Below, one piece after another: positions 9,154-18,927 of a DNA stretch of 64,000 bases. Each line of letters begins with the position of its first letter. The first letter of the stretch is position 1. This DNA is from Affinundibacterium fentianense (GTDB lineage: Bacteria > Pseudomonadota > Gammaproteobacteria > Burkholderiales > Burkholderiaceae_D). The translations under genes were made by a program, and so were the position numbers. The stretch spans positions 1-64,000 of the forward strand of contig NZ_JAGSPJ010000002.1 of NCBI RefSeq assembly GCF_018139545.1, given 5' to 3'. The notes under the pieces are model-generated. The model was not told the DNA's origin. It saw nothing but the letters and a program-made list of their open reading frames with translations, and did no database searches.

Positions 9154-9843
9154 CTATGGCAACTCTGATGAGTTCATGCGGCGTAAAATAATCTCACTGC
9201 GCTTTTGCAAATAAGCGGAGCCCGTGTTCTTATCGTAATATCGCGGTTTCGGTAACATCACTGCCATTTTCGCAGCCTGCGCTGCGGACAGTTTTGCAGC
9301 ACTGATGCCAAAGTAGTGTTGCGCAGCCGCTTCAGCACCAAACACACCAACACCCCACTCCACCACATTCAAATAAATTTCTAGGATGCGCTCTTTATCC
9401 ATGCACATCTCTAACATAAAGGTAATGATCAATTCCTGCCCTTTACGCAAATAACTGCGCTCACCCGACAAGAACAAATTTTTCGCTAACTGCTGAGTAA
9501 TTGTCGAACCGCCTGAAACCACTTTACCTTTCTTCTTGTTTTTTTCAAATGCCTTTTGCATTGCATCCCAATCGACCCCGTCATGCTCAGAAAATCCATC
9601 GTCTTCTGACGCGATTACCGCCCGTTTAAGATTTTTTGAAATTTTCGAATAACTTACCCACTTTTGCTGCAGTTGAAATTGAGGATTTTTCTCGCGTAAA
9701 ACTTCGTCTTGATGACGCATAAAACTTGTCGAAGTAGGATTGAAACTACGCCACCAAACAATTTGCACAAGAAAGTACATCTGAACCAACAAAAACAAAC
9801 TTATTGGAAGCACAATCAACCACATAAAGAGTCGCTTTTTCAT
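9154..9843 (-). CDS. mtgA: Monofunctional peptidoglycan glycosyltransferase MtgA
   Basis: 229 residues. An N-terminal membrane anchor (LFMWLIVLPISLFLLVQMYF) is followed by a GT51 domain. The catalytic motif ASEDDGFSEHDGVDW and the GGSTITQQLAKNLFLS motif are present. It polymerises glycan strands from lipid II in the periplasm without a transpeptidase domain. The start ATG at 9843 is two bases after the aroE stop. aroE-mtgA is a common pair in Burkholderiales. Confidence 0.95.
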   Translation of the reverse strand: MKKRLFMWLIVLPISLFLLVQMYFLVQIVWWRSFNPTSTSFMRHQDEVLREKNPQFQLQQKWVSYSKISKNLKRAVIASEDDGFSEHDGVDWDAMQKAFEKNKKKGKVVSGGSTITQQLAKNLFLSGERSYLRKGQELIITFMLEMCMDKERILEIYLNVVEWGVGVFGAEAAAQHYFGISAAKLSAAQAAKMAVMLPKPRYYDKNTGSAYLQKRSEIILRRMNSSELP

Positions 9844-9845
9844 CG

Positions 9846-10688
9846 TTAGACTCCTACTCTTGGGCGCAAAGCATTGATCACTTTGAGCGTTTCAGGTCGA
9901 ATCCCCCGCCATATCCAAAATGCTTCCGCAGCTTGTTCTACCAGCATCCCCAAACCATCGCGAATTTGCGCGCCAGCCAGAGTAGCAAACTGATTAAAAG
10001 GCGTCACCTGATCACCATACATCATGTCATACGCAAGACATCTGTCCGCAAAGATGCTGGCGGAAATCGGCGGCAAATCACCATGTAAACTCGCCGAAGT
10101 TGCATTAATCACGACGTCATAGTTCCCATTTAGCTGTTCCCAACTCAAGGCCTGCATCGGTATCGGTGCGCCTCCCGAAATCTCTCGCTTGGCGAGATTG
10201 ATCAAATCCTCAGCTTTCTGCTTGGTACGATTGGCGATGTCGAGACGTACTGGATTTTGTTCCAACAAAGGCAAGATTGCACCGCGTGCAGCACCACCTG
10301 CCCCCAACAGCAACACCCGACACCCAGCAATCGGGCATCGTGCGTTCAACACGATATCGCGAACCAGACCTGCACCGTCCGTATTGTCACCTACAATTTT
10401 GCCCTCGCGAAAAGACAATGTATTGACAGCTCCCGCCATTCGCGCACGCTCACTCAACACGTCAGCCAGTTGAAACGCCTCTATTTTAAATGGCACTGTC
10501 ACGTTTGCGCCCAAACCACCAGATTCAGCAAATTGATGGATCGATTGCGCAAAGCCATTTAACGGAGCAAGATACTTTCGATAATCTAAATTTTGTCCTG
10601 TCTGCTCAGCAAATAGCGCATGAATAATAGGCGATTTACTGTGCTGAATCGGATTGCCGAACACACCATATTGGTCAGGCAGACTCAT
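9846..10688 (-). CDS. aroE: Shikimate dehydrogenase (NADP+)
   Basis: 280 residues. The shikimate-binding SKSPIIHALF near the N-terminus, NVTVPFK with its catalytic lysine, and the dinucleotide loop GAGGAARG are all present. It reduces 3-dehydroshikimate to shikimate in chorismate synthesis. The window also has aroQ (previous step) and ubiC (a chorismate user). Its ATG overlaps the stop of the upstream TonB gene by 4 bp. Confidence 0.96.
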   Translation of the reverse strand: MSLPDQYGVFGNPIQHSKSPIIHALFAEQTGQNLDYRKYLAPLNGFAQSIHQFAESGGLGANVTVPFKIEAFQLADVLSERARMAGAVNTLSFREGKIVGDNTDGAGLVRDIVLNARCPIAGCRVLLLGAGGAARGAILPLLEQNPVRLDIANRTKQKAEDLINLAKREISGGAPIPMQALSWEQLNGNYDVVINATSASLHGDLPPISASIFADRCLAYDMMYGDQVTPFNQFATLAGAQIRDGLGMLVEQAAEAFWIWRGIRPETLKVINALRPRVGV

Positions 10689-11581
10689 TGCTGCCCCCCA
10701 CGCATCTCTGTCTCAAGTTGTTGATCCCGCGTAAATTTGAATCGCGTAATGACAATCCAAATGTCGTCCTTATCTTTGGATCGCATATTCGGGGGAAAAC
10801 TTCCAAATGGCGCAGCTTTCCTGACAATTTTAAGCGCGGCCGAATCTAACGCCGCGTTGCCAGAAGTCTTTTCCACTTTGGGGCCACCAGCTTTTTCATA
10901 AATCGTTCCATCCTGAAAAATCGGAATATAGATGATCACCTCACCATACATCTTCTTTCCGTTAAATTGAGGAAAATTAATGGTGCCGATCTCTTCTATC
11001 TTTTTTTGCAAAGCTTTGTAATAAATCGCATGTCCCACCGCCTGTGTACTTGGCGATAAAAACGTCTTCCTCGGGCGTTTATTTTGATCTTCTATCGTCT
11101 GCGAGATCTCTGCAATCGAACGCGCCAAGATCTTACTACTGTCGGTTTGATCCCTACCGTTTTCGGTTTGCTGGTTATCTTCAAGTTGTTTTTTATCGAG
11201 AACTCTTTGTGATTTAAATCGAGTTTCATTACGCACTTGATCTATCAATTGCTTCTGACGCTCTTCAAGTTCTTCGATTTTTTTCTGTGCAACTTGGACA
11301 CTATCACCATCTTCACTACGACGCATATCTGGTAGTGGTGACTTCGAACGCCCTTCATCATTGGCGCCGCCACCATCTAGGTTGACCTGCGCCAAGGCTT
11401 GGGCTTGCATTGGACGTTTCGCATGTTTGGCATTAACAAGAATGATTTCCAAACCAGAATCCTCAACCGCCACTGTGTCGGCCTTGGGCAAAACAAAGTG
11501 CACCATCAATAAAATGGTATGGAAAAGTACAGAGACCAAGATCGCTGCGCTTAATATTAAATTATCAAGAATAAGCTTCAC
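10685..11581 (-). CDS. TonB-family energy transducer
   Basis: 298 residues with a GTG start at 11581 and GAGGAA upstream. One N-terminal membrane helix (about 8-32) is followed by a charged, helical periplasmic linker (about 90-165, KKIEELEERQKQLIDQ). The C-terminal TonB-like domain includes the hallmark AALKIVRKAAPFGSFPP. The family passes proton-motive-force energy to outer-membrane receptors. No exbB or exbD is adjacent. It may energise the TonB-dependent receptors at 34-43 kb, but nothing in the sequence ties them together. It overlaps aroE by 4 bp. Confidence 0.85.
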   Translation of the reverse strand: MKLILDNLILSAAILVSVLFHTILLMVHFVLPKADTVAVEDSGLEIILVNAKHAKRPMQAQALAQVNLDGGGANDEGRSKSPLPDMRRSEDGDSVQVAQKKIEELEERQKQLIDQVRNETRFKSQRVLDKKQLEDNQQTENGRDQTDSSKILARSIAEISQTIEDQNKRPRKTFLSPSTQAVGHAIYYKALQKKIEEIGTINFPQFNGKKMYGEVIIYIPIFQDGTIYEKAGGPKVEKTSGNAALDSAALKIVRKAAPFGSFPPNMRSKDKDDIWIVITRFKFTRDQQLETEMRGGQQ

Positions 11582-11674
11582 AAATTGCGTTCCTCATTGC
11601 ACTTCTACTTCATTCTGTGTCCATGCCATCCAGCCAAGATACTCGTTCTACCCTGAGTGCCGCCTGAAACAACT

Positions 11675-13759
11675 TTAGCTAGAAGTGTTCTCATCATCTG
11701 CTGCATCTGCAACCGAATTTGACTCCTGAATCGGGCCCAAATTCTGCATCGCTTCAGATTCTGAAATCGTTGGTGTCGTCGTCAAGGTCTCTGTCGATTC
11801 ATGTCCTTCCACTCCGGGCGGATCTTCTGGTGCTTCCTCCAGATCGTCCTCCGTAACCGTACTGAGCATTTCCAAGACGCGAACTTCGATACTCAAATCC
11901 AGCTCATCCCATCGAATCACTTCAAGACGAACCTGGGCTCCGCGCGCCATCTGTGGCATCCCAGGCAAGCGAATAATCAATGGAATCTCGAGCAAACGCA
12001 AGACTTCCTCTTTTAAAACAACAGCGTCAAATTGTTGTCTTTGCTCTTGTCCGATCCAGCGCAAGCACCAATATCGTTCCATATTGGTTTGAAATTCAGC
12101 ATAGGCTGCATACGCAGCCTCAAACCCCGATACGATGGCAAATAAATCGGCATCTTTAGGTTTAAATGGTGCGACCAACGCAGCGGTGACGCCATGTTGT
12201 ATGCATGCGATGATTTGCCATTGATTCACCAAATCGGTATAACGTCGCAAGGGAGAGGTGCTCCACGCATATTGATCTACTCCCAATCCTTGGTGGGGTG
12301 CCGCGTGCGTTAACATCCGAACTTGCATTTTGGCAGCCCAACCACCACTACCGCCACCTTGTGCTCTGTAGATACCCGGAATACCATGATCAGCCAACAG
12401 TTTTCCCCATGTGCTATTCGCTAATATCATGAGCTCTGCGACGATTTTATCAAGAGGTGCTCCGCGTTTGCGTCGCACAATACTGACGACATCATCTTCA
12501 ACATAAAAATTAAAATCAACACGGTTTGTCTGTTCTGGTTTTAGACCAAAACTTTCGCGTTTTACCATCCGTCCAGCTTCCAAGACCTGGGCCCACTTCC
12601 ACAACAAAGCAATATCCTCTTTGTGTGGATAGTCGCCTGCACTGTTTGCCAGATTTTCCTCCGTGACCAAAGAATCAAGATCGTTATGGCGAAGATTCGC
12701 ATTCATCGGAATCGCTTCAAGCTTGCTCTCGCTTGCTTTGATTGCCCAATCATCCGTATTCAATGTGACATATAAAGACACCGCTGGTCGTGTTTGCCCG
12801 GCCCCAAGTGTGTAAATATCGACCAACTCGTCCGGCAACATTGTTATTTTGTCGCCTGGCATATATACCGTTGACATTCGACTGCGCGCAATCAGGTCTA
12901 ATCCGTCGTTACGCTGAATTCCCAAAGCGGGCGCAGCAATATGAATACCCACTTTAACCGTACTTGCATCAATATGCGTTATCGAAAACGCGTCATCAAT
13001 TTCAGTCGTCGTCACATCATCAATTGAAAATGCACGCACATCGGCAACTGGTAAATTTTGTGGCAAGCTTGGCATGGGGGTCGAAGGAAAGCCCGATCCC
13101 TTTGGAAAATATTCCAACAAAAACTTAGAAAGATGAAAGTGCTTGGCATTGGTTAATCCGCCAGTCGCTAACATCAATCGCGCAGCGTTCATCTGTAACA
13201 CGCTACAGGCCTCGACTAAAGCTTTGTATTCAATACTATTTTTATCTGGCTTAAAAAGTAGCTGCAAGCCGAGATTTTTGAAGGCATCTGGCAAACGAAG
13301 CTGCTTTAATTCTTCAACGTAAGCTGCTTGAATCACCGCCTGCTGCTTCTTCTTTTCGATACCTGCGAGTGCTGCCTTTAGTGCAGCCTCAGGTGCTGCT
13401 TTGTAACGCCCACGTCCTTTCTTATAGAAGTAAAATGGCGCACCGTGCAACGCGAAGAGTAAGCTAGCCGCTTCGACAGCTTGTGGAGCATGTCCAAAAT
13501 ACTCGGCTCCTAGTTCGACAAATTCAAATTCATCCTGTCCAGCGACTTCCCACAAAAACTCCAAATCAATATCTGCAGCTTGTTGCTTTGCCGACTCCAA
13601 CAATTCCGCTGCGGCTGGACTGCTAAAGTGTAGTAACACATCCTTTGATTTCACTTTAGTGCGTTTACCACTCGGTAGTTCGACCTGAAAAGCCTCTCCA
13701 GCCTGCGATAAAACACTACCTGCTTTGAAATCACCGGATTCTTCAAAAAATAAATTCAT
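11675..13759 (-). CDS. RNB-domain exoribonuclease (RNase II/R superfamily)
   Basis: About 694 residues. The central RNB domain begins near the conserved acidic stretch FSIDDVTTTEIDDAFSI, holds the Mg2+-binding aspartates, and continues to the STSPLRRYTDLVNQ motif. It degrades RNA 3' to 5'. It lacks the full cold-shock/S1 layout of RNase R and ends in an acidic tail, as in the Burkholderiales RNase-II-like family beside tonB and aroE. An in-frame ATG six codons upstream (13777) is possible. MNLFFEES is preferred as the typical family beginning, though no strong Shine-Dalgarno supports either start. Confidence 0.88.
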   Translation of the reverse strand: MNLFFEESGDFKAGSVLSQAGEAFQVELPSGKRTKVKSKDVLLHFSSPAAAELLESAKQQAADIDLEFLWEVAGQDEFEFVELGAEYFGHAPQAVEAASLLFALHGAPFYFYKKGRGRYKAAPEAALKAALAGIEKKKQQAVIQAAYVEELKQLRLPDAFKNLGLQLLFKPDKNSIEYKALVEACSVLQMNAARLMLATGGLTNAKHFHLSKFLLEYFPKGSGFPSTPMPSLPQNLPVADVRAFSIDDVTTTEIDDAFSITHIDASTVKVGIHIAAPALGIQRNDGLDLIARSRMSTVYMPGDKITMLPDELVDIYTLGAGQTRPAVSLYVTLNTDDWAIKASESKLEAIPMNANLRHNDLDSLVTEENLANSAGDYPHKEDIALLWKWAQVLEAGRMVKRESFGLKPEQTNRVDFNFYVEDDVVSIVRRKRGAPLDKIVAELMILANSTWGKLLADHGIPGIYRAQGGGSGGWAAKMQVRMLTHAAPHQGLGVDQYAWSTSPLRRYTDLVNQWQIIACIQHGVTAALVAPFKPKDADLFAIVSGFEAAYAAYAEFQTNMERYWCLRWIGQEQRQQFDAVVLKEEVLRLLEIPLIIRLPGMPQMARGAQVRLEVIRWDELDLSIEVRVLEMLSTVTEDDLEEAPEDPPGVEGHESTETLTTTPTISESEAMQNLGPIQESNSVADAADDENTSS

Positions 13760-13870
13760 TCTATGTTTTTCTTTCATTGAGGCGCACTGAGACGCACATC
13801 AGACACTTGCAATATTTTCCATCGAGGTAAACTACGAATGGATGCCTCACACCTTGTTCATCGCCACCCA

Positions 13871-14437
13871 CTATAAATGATCTATGTCAGGCAGGAAAAC
13901 CTCGGTCACTAACAGAGGTGAGCCAAGTCGCGTGAATATCGATCGCCTTGCCCATAAGTGTGGAACGGGCGATTGAATTAAATCCAAACTCAAAATCCTC
14001 TTCACCAAAGGATGCCTCGCGTGTAGGCGTGCGTAAAATAATGCACCGCGCTTTACTTTTGGATCATTAAACAAGGTGGTACCGAGCGATCGATTTCCCA
14101 AACTCGCGAACAAAGGCCACTGCTTCGCATTCGCTATCAATGGCAGGATGGTATGCGCATAGACGACAGGAACATCATCGCAGCACAACAAAACTTCGCG
14201 GGCAGTCACTTGCAGAGTTCGTTGCAGACGAATCTCGGCATATTCATCGGCTAAACATTTGGCACGCCCTTGTGATAACCGATGCACTCGAAACTGTTCA
14301 GAATGTGCCATCAGTCGTGCAGTCAATGAATCACGATTCGACAACCAGTCCGCAATTTTTTGTGGAGCTTGAACGCCATTGATATGTCGATGCCAATGCG
14401 CAACTGATGGCGTCACTTTTACCCTATTTGTCCGCAT
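13871..14437 (-). CDS. ubiC: Chorismate lyase UbiC
   Basis: 188 residues. Family features are the early DSLTARL motif, REVLL, a GNRSLGTTLF segment, and the C-terminal LWARRSIFTRLGSPLLVTEVFLP. It removes pyruvate from chorismate to give 4-hydroxybenzoate, the first committed step to ubiquinone. The ATG at 14437 lies inside the end of yqiA (14-bp overlap), so the two are co-transcribed. No ubiA is nearby. Confidence 0.88.
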   Translation of the reverse strand: MRTNRVKVTPSVAHWHRHINGVQAPQKIADWLSNRDSLTARLMAHSEQFRVHRLSQGRAKCLADEYAEIRLQRTLQVTAREVLLCCDDVPVVYAHTILPLIANAKQWPLFASLGNRSLGTTLFNDPKVKRGALFYARLHARHPLVKRILSLDLIQSPVPHLWARRSIFTRLGSPLLVTEVFLPDIDHL

Positions 14438-14996
14438 CGCAAAACGCCAAAATCTGTTCTAAATAATCTGGGAATTCACTAATACCGTGATCACTCCCTT
14501 GGATGATCAACTGCTGAGCCTGCGCATAATGCATCTGCATTTCACGCCAATCTAGAACTTCATCTCCGGTAGCAGCGATCAATAAATACCGCTTTGGTAG
14601 TGTAATCTGCTCAACTTCAAATTGTTTGAGTTCTTCGAGATATTCTTCCTTGAATTCAAATAATTCTTCGCTGTGATAAGCCGTTTGCATACCGACATAT
14701 TTTTCTAAATCGCGTGGCGGTTTTACAGCAGGATTGAGCAATATCGCTTTACAGTCATTTTTTTCCGCCAAAAAATTCGCATAATATCCGCCCAATGAAG
14801 AGCCGATGATCGTGCATTTTTCTAGCGGCTTTTCATCGATCAAAGTCTGGGCCAGTTCGATCGCCAACTTGGGGGACGCCGGGAGCTGTGGGCATGCAAA
14901 TTCGTTGTTTCTCCCCAATGCAAGAAAGTGCGCGGCAAGGACTTGCGCTTTATATGAAGCGGGTGAGGATCGAAAACCGTGCAAATACAATATCAT
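14424..14996 (-). CDS. yqiA: YqiA/YcfP-type alpha/beta-hydrolase esterase
   Basis: 190 residues. The start MILYLHGFRSSPASYKAQ carries an oxyanion-hole HGF motif. The nucleophile elbow is GSSLGGYYA (serine near residue 67), with a late acidic residue (TGDEVLDW) and a C-terminal histidine (GSDHGISEF). This is the UPF0227 esterase family. The physiological substrate is unknown. It starts 12 bp after the mpl stop and overlaps ubiC. Confidence 0.9.
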   Translation of the reverse strand: MILYLHGFRSSPASYKAQVLAAHFLALGRNNEFACPQLPASPKLAIELAQTLIDEKPLEKCTIIGSSLGGYYANFLAEKNDCKAILLNPAVKPPRDLEKYVGMQTAYHSEELFEFKEEYLEELKQFEVEQITLPKRYLLIAATGDEVLDWREMQMHYAQAQQLIIQGSDHGISEFPDYLEQILAFCDADK

Positions 14997-15008
14997 TGTG
15001 AACCGCGA

Positions 15009-16439
15009 CTAAATCACTGCGTTAAATTTCTTTTCAAGTGCATTCAGAATTAACTGATGTACCCCACCAAATCCACCATTACTCATTACCAACACCGTAT
15101 CACCAGGTATGGCATCAAGCACAATGGCATTCACTAGTTCGCTTAGCACATGATGCGTCGCCACGCGCGAGCCGAGCTCCTGAAAAGTTGAGGCAAGATC
15201 CCAACCGATTGCATCTTTCCCCTCCTGCGCACCAAACACATACGCCTTATCTGCCGCGGAAAGACTCGCCGGTAAAGCCTGTTTTATCGCCCCCATCTTC
15301 ATGGTATTTGAACGTGGCTCGAGAACAGCCAAGATACGCCCCTTGCCAACTTGCCGGCGCAAGCCTTCAAGAGTGGTCGCAATTGCGGTAGGGTGATGTG
15401 CAAAGTCGTCGATCACGCAAATGCCGGCGACTTCGCCGCGCTTCTCCATGCGCCTCTTCACATTCACAAAGCGAGCCAGCGCTTCAATTGCAAGCTGCGG
15501 CGCCACTCCAACATGACGTGCCGCTGCAATCGCAGCGATTGCATTCATCCGATTGTGCGCACCGTTTAGTTGCCATGCGACGACACCCTGTGATTGTCCC
15601 CGGAAAAAAACCTCAAAATCCTCATTTTCCTGCAATCTAAAATACCAATCAGTCTGATCATCCCCATCAGAAAAAGCTTCCTTTTCACTCCAACACCCAC
15701 GCGCAATCACATTCCGCAAGGTCTGCTCTTTTGCATTCACAATTAAGCGCCCAATACGAGGAACAGTTCGAACGAGATGATGGAATTGCGTTTCAATTGC
15801 ACCAATATCGGGAAAAATATCCGCGTGGTCATATTCAAGGTTATTCAGAATCGCCGTCTTTGCGTGGTAATGAACAAACTTGCTACGCTTATCAAAAAAT
15901 GCCGTGTCATACTCATCTGCCTCGATGACGAAGAAATCCGAGGCATGATGAGTTTCTTTTTGCGCCCCCCCGACATCACCGCTTCGACCTGATAAACGAG
16001 CCGAAACACCAAAATTCAGCGGAACCCCTCCGATTAAAAAACCAGGAGAATAACCCGCATACTCCAAAATCCAAGCCAACATTGACGATGTTGTTGTCTT
16101 ACCATGGGTTCCAGCGACGGCCAACACCCACTTATCCCGAAGCAATTGCTCACCTATCCATTGCGGCCCAGAAACATAACGTAAGCCGCGATCGAGTATC
16201 GCTTCCATCAACGGATTTCCGCGAGACACCACATTTCCTATGACGTAAAGATCCGGATTTAACTCAAGTTGCGAAGGATCAAAGCCCTCGATCAAACTAA
16301 TTCCTTGCGACTCGAGCTGAGTACTCATCGGTGGATAGACATTCGCGTCACACCCCGTCACAGTGTGACCCGCCTGTTTTGCTAACACAGCGAGTCCACC
16401 CATAAACGTACCGCAAATGCCTAAAATGTGAATATGCAT
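15009..16439 (-). CDS. mpl: UDP-N-acetylmuramate:L-alanyl-gamma-D-glutamyl-meso-diaminopimelate ligase (murein peptide ligase)
   Basis: 476 residues, Mur-ligase fold. An N-terminal Rossmann start (IHILGICGTFMGGLAVLA) is followed by the ATP loop AGTHGKTTTSS, the central EADEYDTAFFDKRSKF typical of Mpl, and DDFAHHPTAI in the last third. It attaches recovered tripeptide to UDP-MurNAc in cell-wall recycling. This suits an organism with an AmpG-like permease and a GH3 N-acetylglucosaminidase (26.9-29.9 kb). It leads a minus-strand run and is divergent from the gene at 16581. Confidence 0.95.
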   Translation of the reverse strand: MHIHILGICGTFMGGLAVLAKQAGHTVTGCDANVYPPMSTQLESQGISLIEGFDPSQLELNPDLYVIGNVVSRGNPLMEAILDRGLRYVSGPQWIGEQLLRDKWVLAVAGTHGKTTTSSMLAWILEYAGYSPGFLIGGVPLNFGVSARLSGRSGDVGGAQKETHHASDFFVIEADEYDTAFFDKRSKFVHYHAKTAILNNLEYDHADIFPDIGAIETQFHHLVRTVPRIGRLIVNAKEQTLRNVIARGCWSEKEAFSDGDDQTDWYFRLQENEDFEVFFRGQSQGVVAWQLNGAHNRMNAIAAIAAARHVGVAPQLAIEALARFVNVKRRMEKRGEVAGICVIDDFAHHPTAIATTLEGLRRQVGKGRILAVLEPRSNTMKMGAIKQALPASLSAADKAYVFGAQEGKDAIGWDLASTFQELGSRVATHHVLSELVNAIVLDAIPGDTVLVMSNGGFGGVHQLILNALEKKFNAVI

Positions 16440-16580
16440 ATTACTCTGACTACTTTCAAGTGAATTTAGGATCAGTGCCCTGCTGTTGAGCTTTTTAGAT
16501 CGCTGATTTGATCATTTTTCAACAGCGACCGCAATTCTACCTGAGACACGCTACTTCGCCGAATACGATATGATAGAAGG

Positions 16581-17183
16581 ATGACGAATTTTAATTTTAG
16601 CGAGGGTGATCAAATCACCCATCTTCGAAACGAGATTGCCTCACTTGCTGCGAAAATGATCGCTGAGGAAGGGGCTGAATATGGCACAGCAAAAAAAAGA
16701 GCCGCCAAACAATTACTAGGAAATCAACGCATTAATGGGAATATTCTTCCCAGCAATGAGGAGATTGAACAAGAAGTCCGCAGCTATCAGGCTTTGTTTT
16801 TTGCAGATACACAGCCGGCACGGCTACAGCAATTGCGACGTTTGGCTGCAGAACTGATGAGTGAACTAAAGCAATTCAATCCCTACTTGATTGGTGCCGT
16901 TTTTAACGGAACTGCTGGAGAGCATTCAGACATTTATTTGCAGCTCTACACTGACAACGCGAAAGACGTCGCCATTTACTTGTTAAATCTCGGCATCAAT
17001 TACGAAGTATCAGAGCATCAAACCAAGCGTGGAGAACCAATAGAGACGCTAAGTTTCTTGCACAAAGACGAAGGCGTCCATTTAATGATCCATAGCTTAG
17101 ATGACTTAAGGCATACGGACAAAAAAGAACGCACAAACCTCACCGGCTTGGAAAACCTCATTGGAAAAGAGAATGAAAAATAA
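16581..17183 (+). CDS. Conserved hypothetical protein
   Basis: 200 residues with no signal peptide or membrane segment. The N-terminal half is helical and charged. The second half (about 90-175) alternates short strands and helices ([33 protein letters not shown]), weakly reminiscent of a nucleotidyltransferase-like fold. I see no catalytic motif I would trust. It is divergent from mpl and overlaps the start of the thioredoxin gene by 11 bp, so it is probably first in an operon with it. Function unknown. Confidence 0.8.
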   Translation: MTNFNFSEGDQITHLRNEIASLAAKMIAEEGAEYGTAKKRAAKQLLGNQRINGNILPSNEEIEQEVRSYQALFFADTQPARLQQLRRLAAELMSELKQFNPYLIGAVFNGTAGEHSDIYLQLYTDNAKDVAIYLLNLGINYEVSEHQTKRGEPIETLSFLHKDEGVHLMIHSLDDLRHTDKKERTNLTGLENLIGKENEK

Positions 17184-17712
17184 AACATTTACAATTTCAG
17201 CTTTAATTATTGCGGCCGTTTTTACCGCAGCGGGCTTAAGCCTAGGTGCAAAAAAATATGAACCTGTACCAGCGACGGATAGCGCAGCAAAGCAATTTTT
17301 TTCTTTGACCCTCAACGATCTCGAGGCGAAACCGCAGCCAATGAAACAATGGCAAGGAAAATTTCTCGTGGTTAATTTTTGGGCAACCTGGTGTAAACCA
17401 TGTGTCGAAGAAATGCCAGAGCTCAAACAGTTGCAAGCAGACCTGAAAAATAATAACGTGCAACTTATTGGAATGGGAATTGATACTCCATCGAATATGC
17501 AAGAATTTGCAAAAAAATATCAAATTAGCTACCCCTTATACGCCGCAGGAATGGATGGAACCAGCGTATCACAGCAAATGGGAAACAAAGCAGGCGGCTT
17601 ACCATTTACGGCCTTGATTTCCGAGGATGGCAAAGTGATCAAAACCTACAGCGGTCGCCTTAAAATGCCAGAATTACGTGCCGACATCACACGACTTAAT
17701 AAGAAATCTTAA
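17173..17712 (+). CDS. TlpA-family thioredoxin-like protein
   Basis: 179 residues from the ATG at 17173, with GGAAAAGAG just upstream. A TTG four codons earlier is less likely. An N-terminal signal or anchor helix (about 6-26) is followed by a thioredoxin fold with active site WATWCKPC (cysteines about 74 and 77) and a cis-proline region GGLPFTALI. Such proteins act as periplasmic thiol reductases or in cytochrome maturation. The partner is not evident. It lies upstream of aroQ and accBC, as in many Burkholderiales. Confidence 0.9.
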   Translation: MKNKTFTISALIIAAVFTAAGLSLGAKKYEPVPATDSAAKQFFSLTLNDLEAKPQPMKQWQGKFLVVNFWATWCKPCVEEMPELKQLQADLKNNNVQLIGMGIDTPSNMQEFAKKYQISYPLYAAGMDGTSVSQQMGNKAGGLPFTALISEDGKVIKTYSGRLKMPELRADITRLNKKS

Positions 17713-17791
17713 AAAGAAAGATGATTTTTACTTGCCAATTAGTGGCAAATAACGGCAAAATGCATGCAAATCGACAATCTCATTGCAATCT

Positions 17792-18229
17792 ATGGCACGC
17801 AAAATATTGCTCATCAACGGTCCCAACTTAAATCTGCTTGGTACCAGAGAACCCGAAGTGTATGGAAAACAAACGCTGCTTGACATAGAAAACGCTGCAA
17901 AATCACAATGTATCTCTCACGACGCTGAATTTGATTGTTTTCAAAGCAATCACGAGGGCATGATCGTTGACAGGATTCACCTTGCCAAGCAGCAACAATT
18001 CACTGCAATCGTCATCAATCCAGGGGCTTACACTCACACCAGTATCGCCATTCGTGATGCTCTTGCAGGTGTCGCCATCCCATTTATTGAGGTGCACATT
18101 TCAAATGTTTACCAACGTGAAACATTTCGTCATCACTCTTATCTTTCCGACATCGCAAAAGGTGTGATCTGCGGCCTCGGTACAGATGGATATCGCTTTG
18201 CAATTGACTTTGCAATAAAAAACCTTTAA
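17792..18229 (+). CDS. aroQ: Type II 3-dehydroquinate dehydratase
   Basis: About 145 residues, as usual for type II enzymes. It has [16 protein letters not shown] with the catalytic arginine and tyrosine, [16 protein letters not shown], and [11 protein letters not shown] with the catalytic histidine. It dehydrates 3-dehydroquinate to 3-dehydroshikimate, the substrate of AroE. The start is taken at ATG 17792. A TTG three codons upstream is also open. Confidence 0.96.
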   Translation: MARKILLINGPNLNLLGTREPEVYGKQTLLDIENAAKSQCISHDAEFDCFQSNHEGMIVDRIHLAKQQQFTAIVINPGAYTHTSIAIRDALAGVAIPFIEVHISNVYQRETFRHHSYLSDIAKGVICGLGTDGYRFAIDFAIKNL

Positions 18230-18352
18230 ATTCTCGCATCTTCACGCAATTAACACACATTACTCATATAACTATTAATTGCGTCCATCCCAACAATCGC
18301 GCTAAAGTGACCAAAAGTACGCTTTAACGCTCCATTTTTCAGGAGATTTCAC

Positions 18353-18814
18353 ATGGATTTAAGAAAACTCAAGACCCTTATTGACCTCGTTGCAGAATCA
18401 GATATTTCTGAACTAGAAGTCACAGAGGGCGAAGGTAAAGTTCGCATCGTGAAATCTGCACCAGTACAGCAAGGCCAAATGGTCATGATGCAACCACAAA
18501 TGCAACATGCGATGCCTGCGCCTGCCGCAGCACCGGCCGCAACTGCACCCGTTGCACCTGCCGCTGCACCAGCTACCGAAGGTCACATTGTCAAATCACC
18601 CATGGTTGGAACGTTTTATCGTGCAGCGTCCCCTGGCTCTGCACCGTTTGTTGATATTGGCAAAAATGTAAGCTCCGGCGACACCCTCTGCATTATCGAG
18701 GCAATGAAACTCCTGAACGAAATCGAAAGCGATTTCACTGGCAGCATCAAACAAATTCTGGTCGAAAATGGTCAACCTGTTGAGTTTGGTCAACCATTAT
18801 TCATCATTGGTTAA
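18353..18814 (+). CDS. accB: Biotin carboxyl carrier protein of acetyl-CoA carboxylase
   Basis: 153 residues. The N-terminal helical segment ([13 protein letters not shown]) is followed by an Ala/Pro-rich hinge (about 55-75) and the biotinyl domain with EAMKLLNE, whose lysine 119 is the biotinylation site. AGGAG precedes the ATG. It carries the carboxyl group between AccC and the carboxyltransferase in fatty-acid synthesis. The 123-bp gap upstream probably holds the accBC promoter. accC follows after 113 bp. Confidence 0.98.
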   Translation: MDLRKLKTLIDLVAESDISELEVTEGEGKVRIVKSAPVQQGQMVMMQPQMQHAMPAPAAAPAATAPVAPAAAPATEGHIVKSPMVGTFYRAASPGSAPFVDIGKNVSSGDTLCIIEAMKLLNEIESDFTGSIKQILVENGQPVEFGQPLFIIG

Positions 18815-18927
18815 CCTAAGCTCTTACAGTTTGATGACGCCGTTTGCTTCATGATTCGCGCCAACAAAGCAAATCGATAGAGCAACGACGCTCTCGGGCT
18901 ATAACCTCTGCCAAAGCAAAGTAAATT